NCBI RefSeq assembly: GCF_000219625.1
Contig: NC_018214.1
Span: forward strand, 558,001 to 622,000
Reading direction: 5' to 3'
Length of the DNA stretch: 64,000 nt
DNA from: Zymoseptoria tritici IPO323
Lineage: Eukaryota; Ascomycota; Dothideomycetes; Mycosphaerellales; Mycosphaerellaceae
The notes under the pieces were generated by a model. That model made no database searches. It was given only the letters and a program-made list of their open reading frames with translations, and was not told the origin of the DNA. Positions 55,385 to 64,000 of this stretch are shown here, one piece after another (position 1 is the stretch's first letter; every line of letters begins with the position of its first letter). The position numbers were made by a program, and so were the translations under genes.

Positions 55385-56362
55385 GATGGCGGACAATCGA
55401 GGCTGAACGTTGCTGAGCAGATCGTAGTCGTTGAGTCGGTCGAGAGGGAGGGAGGCGTGGCAGAAGCAGTGGATTTCTAAAGGTGCTGGAGCTGTGTGAA
55501 GGAGTGACGATTGTTGAGATTCAAGTCGCAAGGAAGGTGGAACAACGGTTTCGAATACAATGACTCGGAGGATGGATAGGTAAGGGCTACGGAAACAGCA
55601 AACCGTCGAGAACACTTGTGATCTGTGTCGTACGATGTCAATGTACTCCGATTTACACGGCAGTATACAGCACATTGCGAGATGTAATTCCACTGACCGG
55701 TGGTGGAGGAGCTGAGCTCTACCAGACTGAGGGTTCAAATATTCAGGGCTAAAAACAGAAACCACGAGGCAAAGGTCAGCTGTTTTAGCTCAATTATTCA
55801 TTCGGCCAACCCGTCCCATCCACAAATTGATGAGTCGGCCAATCAATTCATCGAATCAAATTATTTGTCCATCAATCCATCAAGCAATCAGCTCTGTGCC
55901 CTGGTCAATCAACCAATGGATCTCAGGAAGTAAAATCGAGCCAAAGAACATGGCGTTCATCATTCAGACCGAGCAGTTGATAGTCGTCGTCTCCAGACAC
56001 TGCAAAACCAATACGATCTAAACGAGCCCTGTTCCCATCTCGTGGTAATTTTTCTGGCAATGTTCTCTTGCTTTCCTTCTCCGCATTCCCATGCTGTCAA
56101 TGCCTTCTTTAGTCTACCGGCCTCATTGCTGGCCCCTTTTTTCTGTCTATGAATTGCTCAAATGATAGGTCATATCGCCCTCCATCCCGCAACGCCTGTC
56201 CCAGCGCCATTTTTCCATCCCATATAGCACATGTCCGTATTCGTTCCAGCGATTCCAGCTCCATCCCATGCAACCTTCACCCAACGCCAAAAGAGCAAAC
56301 CCAGCCCACCGACCCGCAGTGCATAAACATCAAATCAGCCTTCGACCTCCAGCACGCCTCTT
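55385..56362. other. Intergenic region
   Basis: Upstream region of GNA1 and 3' region of RAX1. A stretch near 55815-55920 is rich in AATCAAT/CATCAAT-type words. No gene was seen. Confidence 0.4.
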
Positions 56363-57829
56363 TCAGAAGAAATTGCCCTTCGGCACAGCACAGAACACTC
56401 CCACCATAACCATCCCACCCACCGCCGCTGCAATGACGGCCTGCAGCGCAATGGTGTCCTGAATTCCCCTCAACGCCGGCTCCTGGATCCAAATCTCCCG
56501 ATCGAAAATCTTCCTCACCATGTTCCGCTGCTTGTACTTCGGCACCCAAGGTTCGTGTTGGAAAGAATTGTTCTCATTGCTGGTCAGACTCATCGTCGAC
56601 GAAGTCTTCTTCTCGAGCTGACTCTCCTCGGCAGCGTCAGTGAAAAGTTCCCACGGCCGCAAGTGGCGGTGATGAAGACCGTGCAGGACGATGCACATTC
56701 CTTTCCAGGCGGCGATGAGGGTGGCGATTCCGATGAACCAAGCGAGGAAAGGGAGAATACGCCAGGCTCGCCCAGCGGAGCTGAGTGTCAGCAGCAATGA
56801 GGATACGAGGCCGATGACGATACCTCCGGCTCCAAGGGCTCTGGCGAAAGTGACGCGGGCAGGATTGCCGTTGCAGATGGTCCAGCGGATGAAGTTTGGG
56901 TGTGCTTGGCGTCGGAGAGACCACTCGACTGTTGTGACGACGGATTTGAAGGCGGAAGGGTGTGTAGTGTGTTGCAAAGCGTGGAGGACGGATTGACGCT
57001 CGCGGGAAGAGAGATTCAATTCGCGAGGAGCATTTTCGGCAAAGTAGATGCTGATGATGCGGGTGATCTCGGAGCGGAAGGGTTGGGCGGTGACTGTGAC
57101 CTTATCAGTACTGGTTTTGACGAAAGAGAGGGTGACAGCAACGTACATGGCTTCCACTTCATACCAGCATCATCAAAGGCTTGATCTGCTGCCATACGTT
57201 GTCCGCTGGCACTGCTGCTCAGGAGAGTCTTCTCATCACCGAATGAGGACCCGTACTCCGAGTTCATATCCCGATTGTCTTCCGCGGAGCCGTACTTGGA
57301 GGGCGTGTGCAGGTAGAATTGGTCCGCAGTGGCACTTTTGGGTTGCTCGGCAAAGTCGGTGTTCTTCAGCACCTCCATGATCTGCGGTGCAGCACGCTTG
57401 GGTCGTGCAGGTGAAACTCCGAGGTGGCCATCTTCGGGCTTTGGCTCCCACTTCGGTGACAGTGACTTCTCGCTCTCTTGCAGGCGTTCCCATCGTGCGG
57501 TGTAGTCGCGGTGCCAGAGAAAGAACTGGAGGTTCTCGGCGGAGTGCTCGATGTACTTGAGGTAGTTCATGAACTCGCGTACGGTGACAGGCTGGATGGT
57601 GTTAGTTGCGTTGCACTGCATGATAAAGTGAAGTGCAGCATACCGGACATGTACCGCCAGCGATGATGCGGTCGAAGGAGAGTGCTGGTGGGATACCACC
57701 GGTGAGAGTGGAGCTGCCAGACTGGATGGACTCATGGATCGAAGCCTGCTTCTCATCGCCGCTGAGGGAGACGTTGCTACTGGTGGATGCCACGTGAGAA
57801 GGTCGGCGGTAGTTCAGCGAGTAAACCAT
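56363..57829 (-). CDS. RAX1: RGS-domain membrane protein, RAX1-like
   Basis: Exons 57829-57644, 57591-57147 and 57093-56363 (introns 52 and 53 nt) give 453 residues. An RGS fold is split by a long disordered insert: the first part is REFMNYLKYIEHSAENLQFF, the second runs from RSEITRIISIYF through HPSAFKSVVTTVEWSLRRQAH and PNFIRW. Two or three transmembrane helices follow (GAGGIVIGLVSSLLLTL, LPFLAWFIGIATLIAAWKGM, and near the end AVIAAAVGGMVMVGVFCAV). This RGS-plus-membrane layout is that of yeast Rax1, which marks bud sites, and of its filamentous orthologues. Intron 2 contains a TACTGAT branch-like sequence. Whether it regulates a G-alpha subunit here is unknown. Confidence 0.88.
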
Positions 57830-58086
57830 GATGGGCAGTCGTGAAGGAAGGAGGTAGGATGAAGGATGGAACGAGACACAACAGATGTTGTGTATGTTGG
57901 AGTGACAGTGCGATGTCGAAGGATTGAAGGTGATGAATGGAGGATTCCGTTGACGTCGGACGGATGACTTGATGGATGGGAGGACGAGATGGATGAGTTG
58001 ATGAGGATAATCTGCTCAGATCGGCGGTCTTGCGATTTTCGGGATGCCGATGAAGGAAGGACCAAACTCGTGCTGCCCTCGTGGCT

Positions 58087-58318
58087 TTAGAGGCGTTCAA
58101 GGACAGTGCGCAGGTGGTCGAAATGAAGGTCGTACAAGGGAGGAGTGGCGGCCAGCCAAGCGAGGTACTGGTACCAGACCAGGCAAAAGAGGTGGACGAA
58201 GAGGGGAATCGTCTGTAGGATGAATAAGAGAGCAGTCAAAAACTGCTGTATATGCTCGACCCAAAAAACATGGAACTACCCACATGGTCCTCCTCCTTGT
58301 GCCGATCTGAGCAGTCAT
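58087..58318 (-). CDS. Candidate single-span membrane microprotein
   Basis: Two exons (58318-58280 and 58212-58087, 67-nt GTAGTT...CTACAG intron) would encode 54 residues: a short basic start (MTAQIGTRRRTMW), one hydrophobic helix (TIPLFVHLFCLVWYQYLAWL), then LYDLHFDHLRTVLERL. The basic-then-hydrophobic layout suits a tail- or signal-anchored membrane protein with its N-terminus in the cytosol, for example a small subunit of a membrane complex. I do not recognise the family. Support is the clean intron, frame consistency, hydropathy, and the absence of any other gene in the spacer between RAX1 and ICP55. Chance cannot be excluded at this length. Confidence 0.42.
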
Positions 58319-59324
58319 GCTCGCCCGCATACAACTCCTTCCCACTCGAGCCCTTCCCCATGGCAATGCACGCCGAGCAGCTTCCACCTCTGGATAATTC
58401 TCGCCATCAAGCGTGTTTCATGACCTGATCGAGGCAGAGGCCGGGCAACAGTGGAGCTACTCCAGACCAGAACCACGAAGTGGCATCGTCAATCCTACCG
58501 CCACCTCACGTCTGCCATACTCGCCTATCCACTCGGCTGAAAACGCCTTGCATCTCCCCGTTGAGGTCCCTGCTCAAGGGTACCATCGTCTAACTCCTGC
58601 GAACAACCAGATCAGGTAAACGGAATGCTCCACTCAAGAGTTCGGAGCGAGCAGTGGCTGCTTTCCACATGGCCCAGGTGCGTGTGGAAGAAGGTGTGGT
58701 TACGCCAATGGGAAAGAACGACCCGAGGCCGGCAGATCGACCCGCTAGCGTCGACCATTATAGAGGGACGGACAACCTCGTGCTGGCGATCGATCTTCAA
58801 GGTTGCAAGCGAAGTGTCGATCATCGTGAATGGTTCCATGTTGTAGATCTCCTTCACGTACAGACTTCGTGTCGATAACAGCGTCAACGTGCAAAGCGTA
58901 AGCCGGCCTCGTGCATGCCACGGGCTACAACGGCAAGATCACCTCCCATCGTCTCTTCCTCCGCCAGAGCCGTCAATTCTACCAAGTCTAGACTCAGACT
59001 CCCGCGACCGTTCCCAGTTCAGAACTTGTTCTCTAGTGTATATGCACCCGGCCAATTGGATCTATCCGAGCCGAACGAAGTGTGTTACACAGCAGCAAGC
59101 CTCGATCCAGATCGGGCGTCTGGGTTTAGACAGCAACACGACAATGGCTAGACCGATCGATCGTGCGCAAAGGCAGGAATTAGAACTGCCAAGTCATGAC
59201 TCCGTCTTGTTTCCCGTGCTCGGGGTATGTGTACACCTTATGTACAATCTTCTCTGTCGTTTTCTCGTGGCGCAGCGATACACCCAGCCGAAGCAATCCC
59301 AAACCCCTCCACCTATACACAACC
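58319..59324. other. Intergenic region
   Basis: About 1 kb between the candidate microprotein and the 3' end of ICP55. Plus-strand frames here have biased composition and no domain. Confidence 0.4.
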
Positions 59325-60971
59325 CTACTTTCCCCACTCCACCTCTCCAAGCTCCTTCACCGCCGTCCCGGTCAGAACTTCCACCTCACCCTTCCCAACA
59401 ACAACCGAATCCTCGATCCTGATGCCTAACCCTCTGAACTTCTCCGGCCACCTCTGCTCGTTCGGAACGTACACTCCCGGTTCGATCGTAATACACATTC
59501 CCTCCTTCAACACCTCCGTCCTCGAATATCCCGGCGCATCATGAACATCCAACCCGACGTGATGGCCTACATGATGCGGAAATAGTTTCTGCAGCGTATC
59601 GCCTCGCACATCGAAGCCTAGCGCCTTCAACCCGTCCCGGAGCCCGGATTCGCAGGTGGAGTGGATGCTGTCCAGCGACATCGCCGCGTCCTCGCGACAG
59701 AGGGCTATACAATGCTTCTGCACGGACAGGATCATAGCGTACATATCTCTCTGCGCGTCCGTGAACCTCCCACACACAGGCCAAGTACGTGTGATGTCCG
59801 TGATGTACCCGCCATACTCGCCTCCCGCGTCTACGAGCACGACTTCGCCTGATGTAAGGAGGGCGTCGTTGCGGGTGTAGTGAATGCTGAGAGCGTTACC
59901 GCCGCCGGCGACGACGGGAACGTAGGCTTCTCCGGCAAGCCCGGCGGATTTGAAGCCGTGGGTTATGTTGGCCCAGAGCTGGGATTCGGAGTCTGGGAGG
60001 GATTTCATAGCAGATGTGAGGACTTCGCCGGAGCGCTGGCCTGCGATACGCATGTTTTGGAGTTCAACTGTGGATTTGGTGAGGCGAAGGTCGTTGATGA
60101 GAGGACGGAGTGGTTTGGGTGAGTATTTCGCAAATGCAGTTGGGGTATCGTTGGTGTTGGGGTGGAGGAAGCGTTCGAAGGCGGATTTGCGGGAGGAGTT
60201 GTGGCCGATGTCGGTGTATATTTGTGAGGCGCTTGAGAGGATCGAGGGTAGTATTCGAGAGATTGAATCGATGTCGCCGGCTTCATCAGCGTTGAAGACA
60301 TCTTGAGCGGCTTGGACGCCTGAGCGCGCGCCATCCCAGAGTTCGGCGTAGGCGTCCTTTGGGCGGACGTAGAGGTGGAAGGTGTATTCGACGTCGGAGG
60401 TGCCTTTTGCTGTTGGACTGTGAGAACAGCTTCGATTTGTGCGAGAGGCTCGTTCGGAGATCACAAACCTATTATCGCAACAGCATTGGGTTCATTGAAA
60501 CCTGGATGTCACCTCTTAGCCTCTCCGATCTTCACTCATGTCCGAGCCGAGCCATCTCAAGACAAACCAACCCGTCAAGTAGAAGAAGTTCGAGTCCTGC
60601 CGGAACTCGTAGAACACCGCTCCAGATCGATACTTCACTTCCGAAGCAGCCAGCACCGCGACACTATTCTTCGGCAGCTTTCTCGCAAGCGCAGCTCTTC
60701 GATGGTGGTATTCTAGAGCAGAAATTCCGGGTGTGACTATCTCAAATCCTCATCAACGATTATTCTTGCCCTCTCTTACAGCTCCCCTTGTAGACGTACG
60801 ATCACCAGCTTCGATGAGATGTGGATGTGTCTCGTGCAATGGCTGTCCGAACTGGATCGAGGCGGCGGATATGAGGGTTCGTTTCGAAGGCGTGAGACGG
60901 CATGGTCTGCTGCGAAAGGTTGGCGTTGGGCGCAGGGCTGCCCGTAGAGCGGGCGGCAGCGTTCTGCGCAT
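59325..60971 (-). CDS. ICP55: Mitochondrial Xaa-Pro aminopeptidase ICP55-like
   Basis: Four exons (60971-60800, 60736-60572, 60501-60469, 60409-59325) give 484 residues; exon 3 is only 33 nt and phases fit. The enzyme removes one residue from precursor N-termini after matrix cleavage, stabilising them. The start MRRTLPPALRAALRPTP and following Arg/Ser residues form a mitochondrial presequence. Diagnostic segments are LTPGISALEYHHRRAALARK, FYEFRQDSNFFYLTG, VVAGGGNALSIHYTRND, VLVDAGGEYGGYITDITRTW (two metal Asp), FPHHVGHHVGLDVHDAPG (metal His) and MCITIEPGVYVP plus GIRIEDSVVV (metal Glu). A further in-frame ATG at 61010 is possible. A cluster of GCTAGC palindromes lies roughly 90-150 bp upstream of the start. 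Confidence 0.93.
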
Positions 60972-61477
60972 CGCTGTGTGGTGTAGGAGGGTGGATGTCG
61001 AGGAAAACACTGACGTCGCGTGGACTCGAGATGAAGATCGTGTGTGAAGGACGCCGCACTAGCATGGCGCTAGCACGATGCTAGCGCGGTGCTTGCTTGA
61101 AGGTTTACGCGGACGCTAGCGTGGTGGAGCACTGCTCGCGAGCGTGCTTGCAACTTGGTAAACGACGCCTTGACGCACGCTTCTAACAACTGGCAAATGC
61201 TGATCAGAGCAATATCTGACAACCTATCATAGGCATATTGCGACTGAAGCCGATGCGATGAAGATGCAGACTTCGCTGCAGCACAAGTCCTCAAGCTTGC
61301 CACGGGGATGCGCCAGCGAAGTCTTCGCGAGATTGGACCGAAGATCACCAATGAAGACGACGAGAGTGTGAACGACGATGAGACTGTGCTTGCAAAGTAG
61401 CCAACAATCGTAAAGCCATTCGTATAATCATGAAAGTCGTCGATCCGTCCTGTGAACGCCAGCGAGATTCCCAGCGT
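60972..61477. promoter_or_regulatory. ICP55 upstream region with GCTAGC cluster
   Basis: This 506-bp spacer contains several GCTAGC words (see 61059-61120) and the 3' region of the sirtuin gene. No gene was seen. Confidence 0.45.
61059..61120. repeat. GCTAGC palindrome cluster with 9-bp inverted repeat
   Basis: GCTAGC occurs at 61069-61074, 61080-61085 and 61115-61120, with a near copy at 61059. The first two sit in a perfect inverted repeat, GCGCTAGCA (61067-61075) and TGCTAGCGC (61079-61087), separated by 3 bp. It could be a dimer-binding site or a hairpin in the ICP55 5' leader. Confidence 0.7.
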
Positions 61478-62548
61478 CTACACCTTGGCCTTCTCCTGCT
61501 CAGGCACTTTCACCTCCCCAATAATCGGCCGCAGCAGCTCTGGTACAATCGTGGCCGCATCGCCCTGGAAGAAGAAGTCTCCCTCTGCCCATCCTCCCGG
61601 CGGCGCATCATTCGCATCTACCCACTCGTTAGCGTCGTATCCCCACTTCAACACAGCTTTCCCTTCGAACTCACCCATATTCACCACGCAAACCTTCGCA
61701 CCCTTCTCCCTCGCCTCCTCAATGTACCCCGCAGCGGGATAGACCTTGGCTCCCGTCCCGATGACCATAATCAAATCGACCTTCTCCGGCTCGTCGAGGT
61801 ACGCGTACACACTGTCAACGACATCGTCCGGAAGCGCCTCACCGAACCACACCACACCCGGCCTCAGTAGCGCCCTTCGACACTGTGGGCAAGTGGGGAG
61901 ATCCTCCCTTGAAATCTGCGCCAGCTGCACTTGCGGATCACTGATATCGACCTTGCCTCCCATCGTTCTGTACTCATCGGAGGTGATATCTTTGCCATCG
62001 GGAAGGTCCAGGGCGGGCACGATGGGGTCAGTGTAGTTCTCTTCCACGTAGCCGCATCTCGAGTCATTGCACTTGACTTCAAACAGACTTCCATGTAAGA
62101 GTTTGAGTTGGTCTTTCGGGTGTTCTGCGCGCGGACTGAGACCGTCGACATTCTGGCTTAGGGTTACGAAGCCGGGTAGTTTGCGAGCGAGGGCCGCCAG
62201 GGCGTAGTGTGCTGGATTAGGGCGGACTGTGAGAGCCATGTGACGGCGGTCTGCGCTGTCGTCAGAACTTGTGCGGCGTATATAGTTGGTTTCACACTCA
62301 CAACTGTAGAACCTCCATACCAGCGCGGGATCAGCGGCGAAGGCCTGTGGTGTGGCAAGAGACATGCTGTCGTGGGAGCGCCATAATCCTCCTGCGCCGC
62401 GGAATGTTGGGAGTCCCGAAGAAGCTGAAAGCCCAGCGCCGAGAAGAGAGAGCACTCGTTTCGATCGTGACAGCAAAGCATGAAAGTCTTCAATGTCGTT
62501 GGATGGTCTTGGGGAAGTCATTCCCTGCGCTTGAAATTGAGTGAACAT
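61478..62548 (-). CDS. Sirtuin, class III (SIRT5-like) NAD-dependent deacylase
   Basis: Exons 62548-62302 and 62250-61478 give 339 residues from MFTQFQAQG; an alternative start is the Met at 62521. The 51-nt intron (62301-62251, GTGAGT...GCGCAG) is frame-neutral, so the unspliced frame stays open, but splicing is needed to create FYSYRRHMA. That motif holds the Tyr and Arg that in SIRT5 bind succinyl- and malonyl-lysine. Other motifs are LLGAGLSASSGLPTFRGAGG, TLSQNVDGL, LHGSLFEVKC, zinc Cys pairs (KCNDSRC and CPQC), RPGVVWFGEALP and VIGTGAKVYPAAGY. The protein removes acyl groups from lysine with NAD. The location is not clear; no strong presequence is seen with this start. Confidence 0.92.
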   Translation of the reverse strand: MFTQFQAQGMTSPRPSNDIEDFHALLSRSKRVLSLLGAGLSASSGLPTFRGAGGLWRSHDSMSLATPQAFAADPALVWRFYSCECETNYIRRTSSDDSADRRHMALTVRPNPAHYALAALARKLPGFVTLSQNVDGLSPRAEHPKDQLKLLHGSLFEVKCNDSRCGYVEENYTDPIVPALDLPDGKDITSDEYRTMGGKVDISDPQVQLAQISREDLPTCPQCRRALLRPGVVWFGEALPDDVVDSVYAYLDEPEKVDLIMVIGTGAKVYPAAGYIEEAREKGAKVCVVNMGEFEGKAVLKWGYDANEWVDANDAPPGGWAEGDFFFQGDAATIVPELLRPIIGEVKVPEQEKAKV

Positions 62549-62962
62549 TCGTCGGTGCGTGAAGCGAATCTCAACGATCGACAGTTTGCAGACGGAGTGT
62601 CTGAGCGCCGAATGTGATATTGTTGAGATTCGATGTCGCATTGATGAGACTCGAGGGTTGTAGATGAGTAGCAAACAAAAGATGTTTGCTAAAGGAAGAA
62701 GAAGAAGGGTCCAAAATTCAAGCTTTGGCATGTGACATCGACGATATGCATAAAATCTCATGCGGCCCGTAACGGTGTCATTTGGGAGGAGTGGTGTCAC
62801 CTTGTAGCTCAGACGTGTGTAAAGCCAATCAACCTGAGAAGGTGAGAAAGTCGTGGAGGGAACAGTCCCGAGAATGTCGCTGAGTAGTAAACGGCTTGGC
62901 AAAAATCATGTCTTCGTGAAGATCGAGGTAGTCGACCTTGAGCAATGCCTGGGCGGTCACGC
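62549..62962. other. Intergenic region upstream of the sirtuin gene
   Basis: The sirtuin frame stays open upstream to 62902, but that extension has no conserved sequence. No separate gene was seen. Confidence 0.4.
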
Positions 62963-63495
62963 CTATCCCGTCGCTCTCGTCCAGCTCTTTCTCTTCCTGC
63001 TCGCCTCCGCTTTCACCCTGCTTTCCTCCCGGACCATCATTCCATACCTCCACCTCCTGCCGTCGCCTCTAGCTTTGTTTCCGTCGTCCTTCATCCACGC
63101 ATCTACCTCGTACTCCTCCTCGATCAACATCCACTTCAAATGATCCAGCTCCAGGCGCAGCGAAGCAATCCTAGGCTTTTGAATTCGCTCATTCGGACGA
63201 CCCGCCCAGTGATGTCTCAAATCACTCCACATGAACTCAGCTTCCCAGTAGCATTTTTCGGCTTCGATCATGCAGTCAGAGGCCGCAGCGACGAGGGTGA
63301 GAGCCTTGATTCGTCTCCAGATGCGTGCCTGGAGTAAGGTCAGCCAATTCATGAGCAGATTTAAATGAGCAGCAAATCACTGACATTATGGTCGGCTGCG
63401 AGATCACGGGCGATTGCTGCGCACTGTACCAAATCCTCGTCATTGTAAGCGTCGTAAGCGGCGCGGAGGAGTTGCTTGCTGTTGAGAGTAGCCAT
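62963..63495 (-). CDS. Hypothetical small protein, two exons
   Basis: Exons 63495-63385 and 63328-62963 (56-nt GTCAGT...CCAG intron) give 158 residues. The start MATLNSKQLLRAAYDAYNDE is followed by alternating helices (LVQCAAIARDLAADHN, ARIWRRIKALTLVAAASD, MIEAEKCYWEAEFMWSDL). This spacing is like a pair of TPR-type helical hairpins and suggests a small protein-binding module. The C-terminus is charged and basic. No signal peptide or membrane span is present. I do not recognise the family. The splice junction keeps frame and helix register, which supports the model. Confidence 0.6.
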
Positions 63496-63748
63496 CGATT
63501 CGTTAGGACTTTGGATGTGGTTTGGCGATGAGAGATCTTGGATGAGTAGTATCATTGAAAGACGAGAACGACGTAACGGGAGAAAGATGCAAACGGACCT
63601 GATCGGAGTGGTTGGTCTCAACGCATTCTGTGGGCTGACGAAGTGAAGTTATCGCTGAAGTGATGGTCCGCTGGATTGCACATCGCAGTAAATTTCGAAT
63701 GACGCATCGAGGATGATCTATCCTTCCCACAACCGCGCCATATTCGAT

Positions 63749-64000
63749 TCAAATGCCGCATCGATCATAGCTGGAATAATTGCTCAAGTCGGCGTGCTCG
63801 GTGAGCAGATCAATAATTCTCCGGTCTCGCTCATCCCAGTCTCGGTTCGTCTTTGCAAAACTAGCACACAGTCAGCCAGCAATCCATGTCCATAATGAAC
63901 GGCGAGTTTACTCACATAGTCTCGTAAGGATGCAATGAACTCCCCTCATAGTTCCCCGTGTGCAACACATCATTCCCTCCTCCATGACCCTCCACCGTGC
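63749..64000 (-). CDS. Unknown protein, C-terminal part only (cut by right window edge)
   Basis: Two exons are visible: the upper continues past 64000 and ends at 63917 (VEGHGGGNDVLHTGNYEG region), and the lower is 63860-63749, ending YSSYDRCGI at a TGA. The 56-nt intron has GTGAGT and CTAG ends and the junction reads HPYETIFAKTNRDWDERDRR in frame. Only about 64 residues are seen, with no domain that I can name. The 5' end lies outside the window. Confidence 0.55.

Noticed and set aside
55815..55920. AATCAAT/CATCAAT-rich stretch as a repeat array
   Set aside because: The words are irregular in length and spacing, so no real repeat unit can be defined.
1..64000. CRISPR arrays, rRNA and tRNA genes, operons
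   Set aside because: No regularly spaced repeats, no recognisable rRNA sequence and no convincing tRNA cloverleaf were seen by eye. A tRNAscan run would be decisive for tRNA genes.

Overview
The window is nuclear DNA of a filamentous ascomycete, most likely a Dothideomycete. The evidence is short GT-AG introns (about 49 to 137 nt, with one of 376 nt and one GC-AG intron), Pezizomycotina-type genes (fungal phytochrome, PAN2, TRM44, ICP55, RAX1, a Dnf-type flippase, a NACHT STAND protein) and no polycistronic layout. The class assignment is inference. Exon boundaries were placed by hand from splice signals, reading frame and protein family conservation.

Layout. 1-1363: most of a Tc1/mariner-type transposase running off the left edge, followed by about 1.5 kb without genes that holds a 43-bp tandem duplication. 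2.8-6.4 kb: a cyclophilin, a zinc alcohol/formaldehyde dehydrogenase with a GC-AG intron, and an enoyl-CoA hydratase. 6.9-11.8 kb: a fungal phytochrome hybrid histidine kinase. 13.4-15.1 kb: an unusual fusion of a flavoprotein (HFCD-like) domain, an F-box-like segment and ankyrin-like WW repeats. 15.8-19.9 kb: a same-strand array of four small helical proteins. Three share an N-terminal EQTTAxLLREAA signature; one is frameshifted and one is followed in frame by a P-loop remnant. 20.3-22.6 kb: PEP carboxykinase. 23.8-27.3 kb: PAN2. 28.2-29.7 kb: a type II membrane glycosyltransferase with a C-terminal PAN-like segment. 30.4-35.1 kb: a loose cluster of four small secreted cysteine-rich proteins, one interrupted by an in-frame TGA. 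35.8-40.7 kb: a P4-ATPase flippase. 41.9-44.5 kb: a nuclear-looking protein with a PIP-box-like start. 45.9-47.6 kb: an RS/proline-rich protein. 48.1-52.2 kb: a patatin-like phospholipase convergent with a NACHT STAND protein. 52.4-64 kb: a run of minus-strand genes comprising TRM44, GNA1, RAX1, a candidate transmembrane microprotein, ICP55, a class III sirtuin, an unknown gene and an edge-truncated unknown gene.

How it fits together. Housekeeping genes (deadenylation, gluconeogenesis, UDP-GlcNAc synthesis, tRNA modification, lipid flipping) alternate with three accessory islands. These are the EQTTA array next to the flavoprotein-ankyrin fusion, the cysteine-rich secreted cluster, and the patatin/NACHT pair. 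The islands are where undescribed biology is most likely. The EQTTA array is the strongest candidate for a family with no known description, and the patatin/NACHT pair is the strongest candidate for a functional two-gene module of the fungal self/non-self recognition type.
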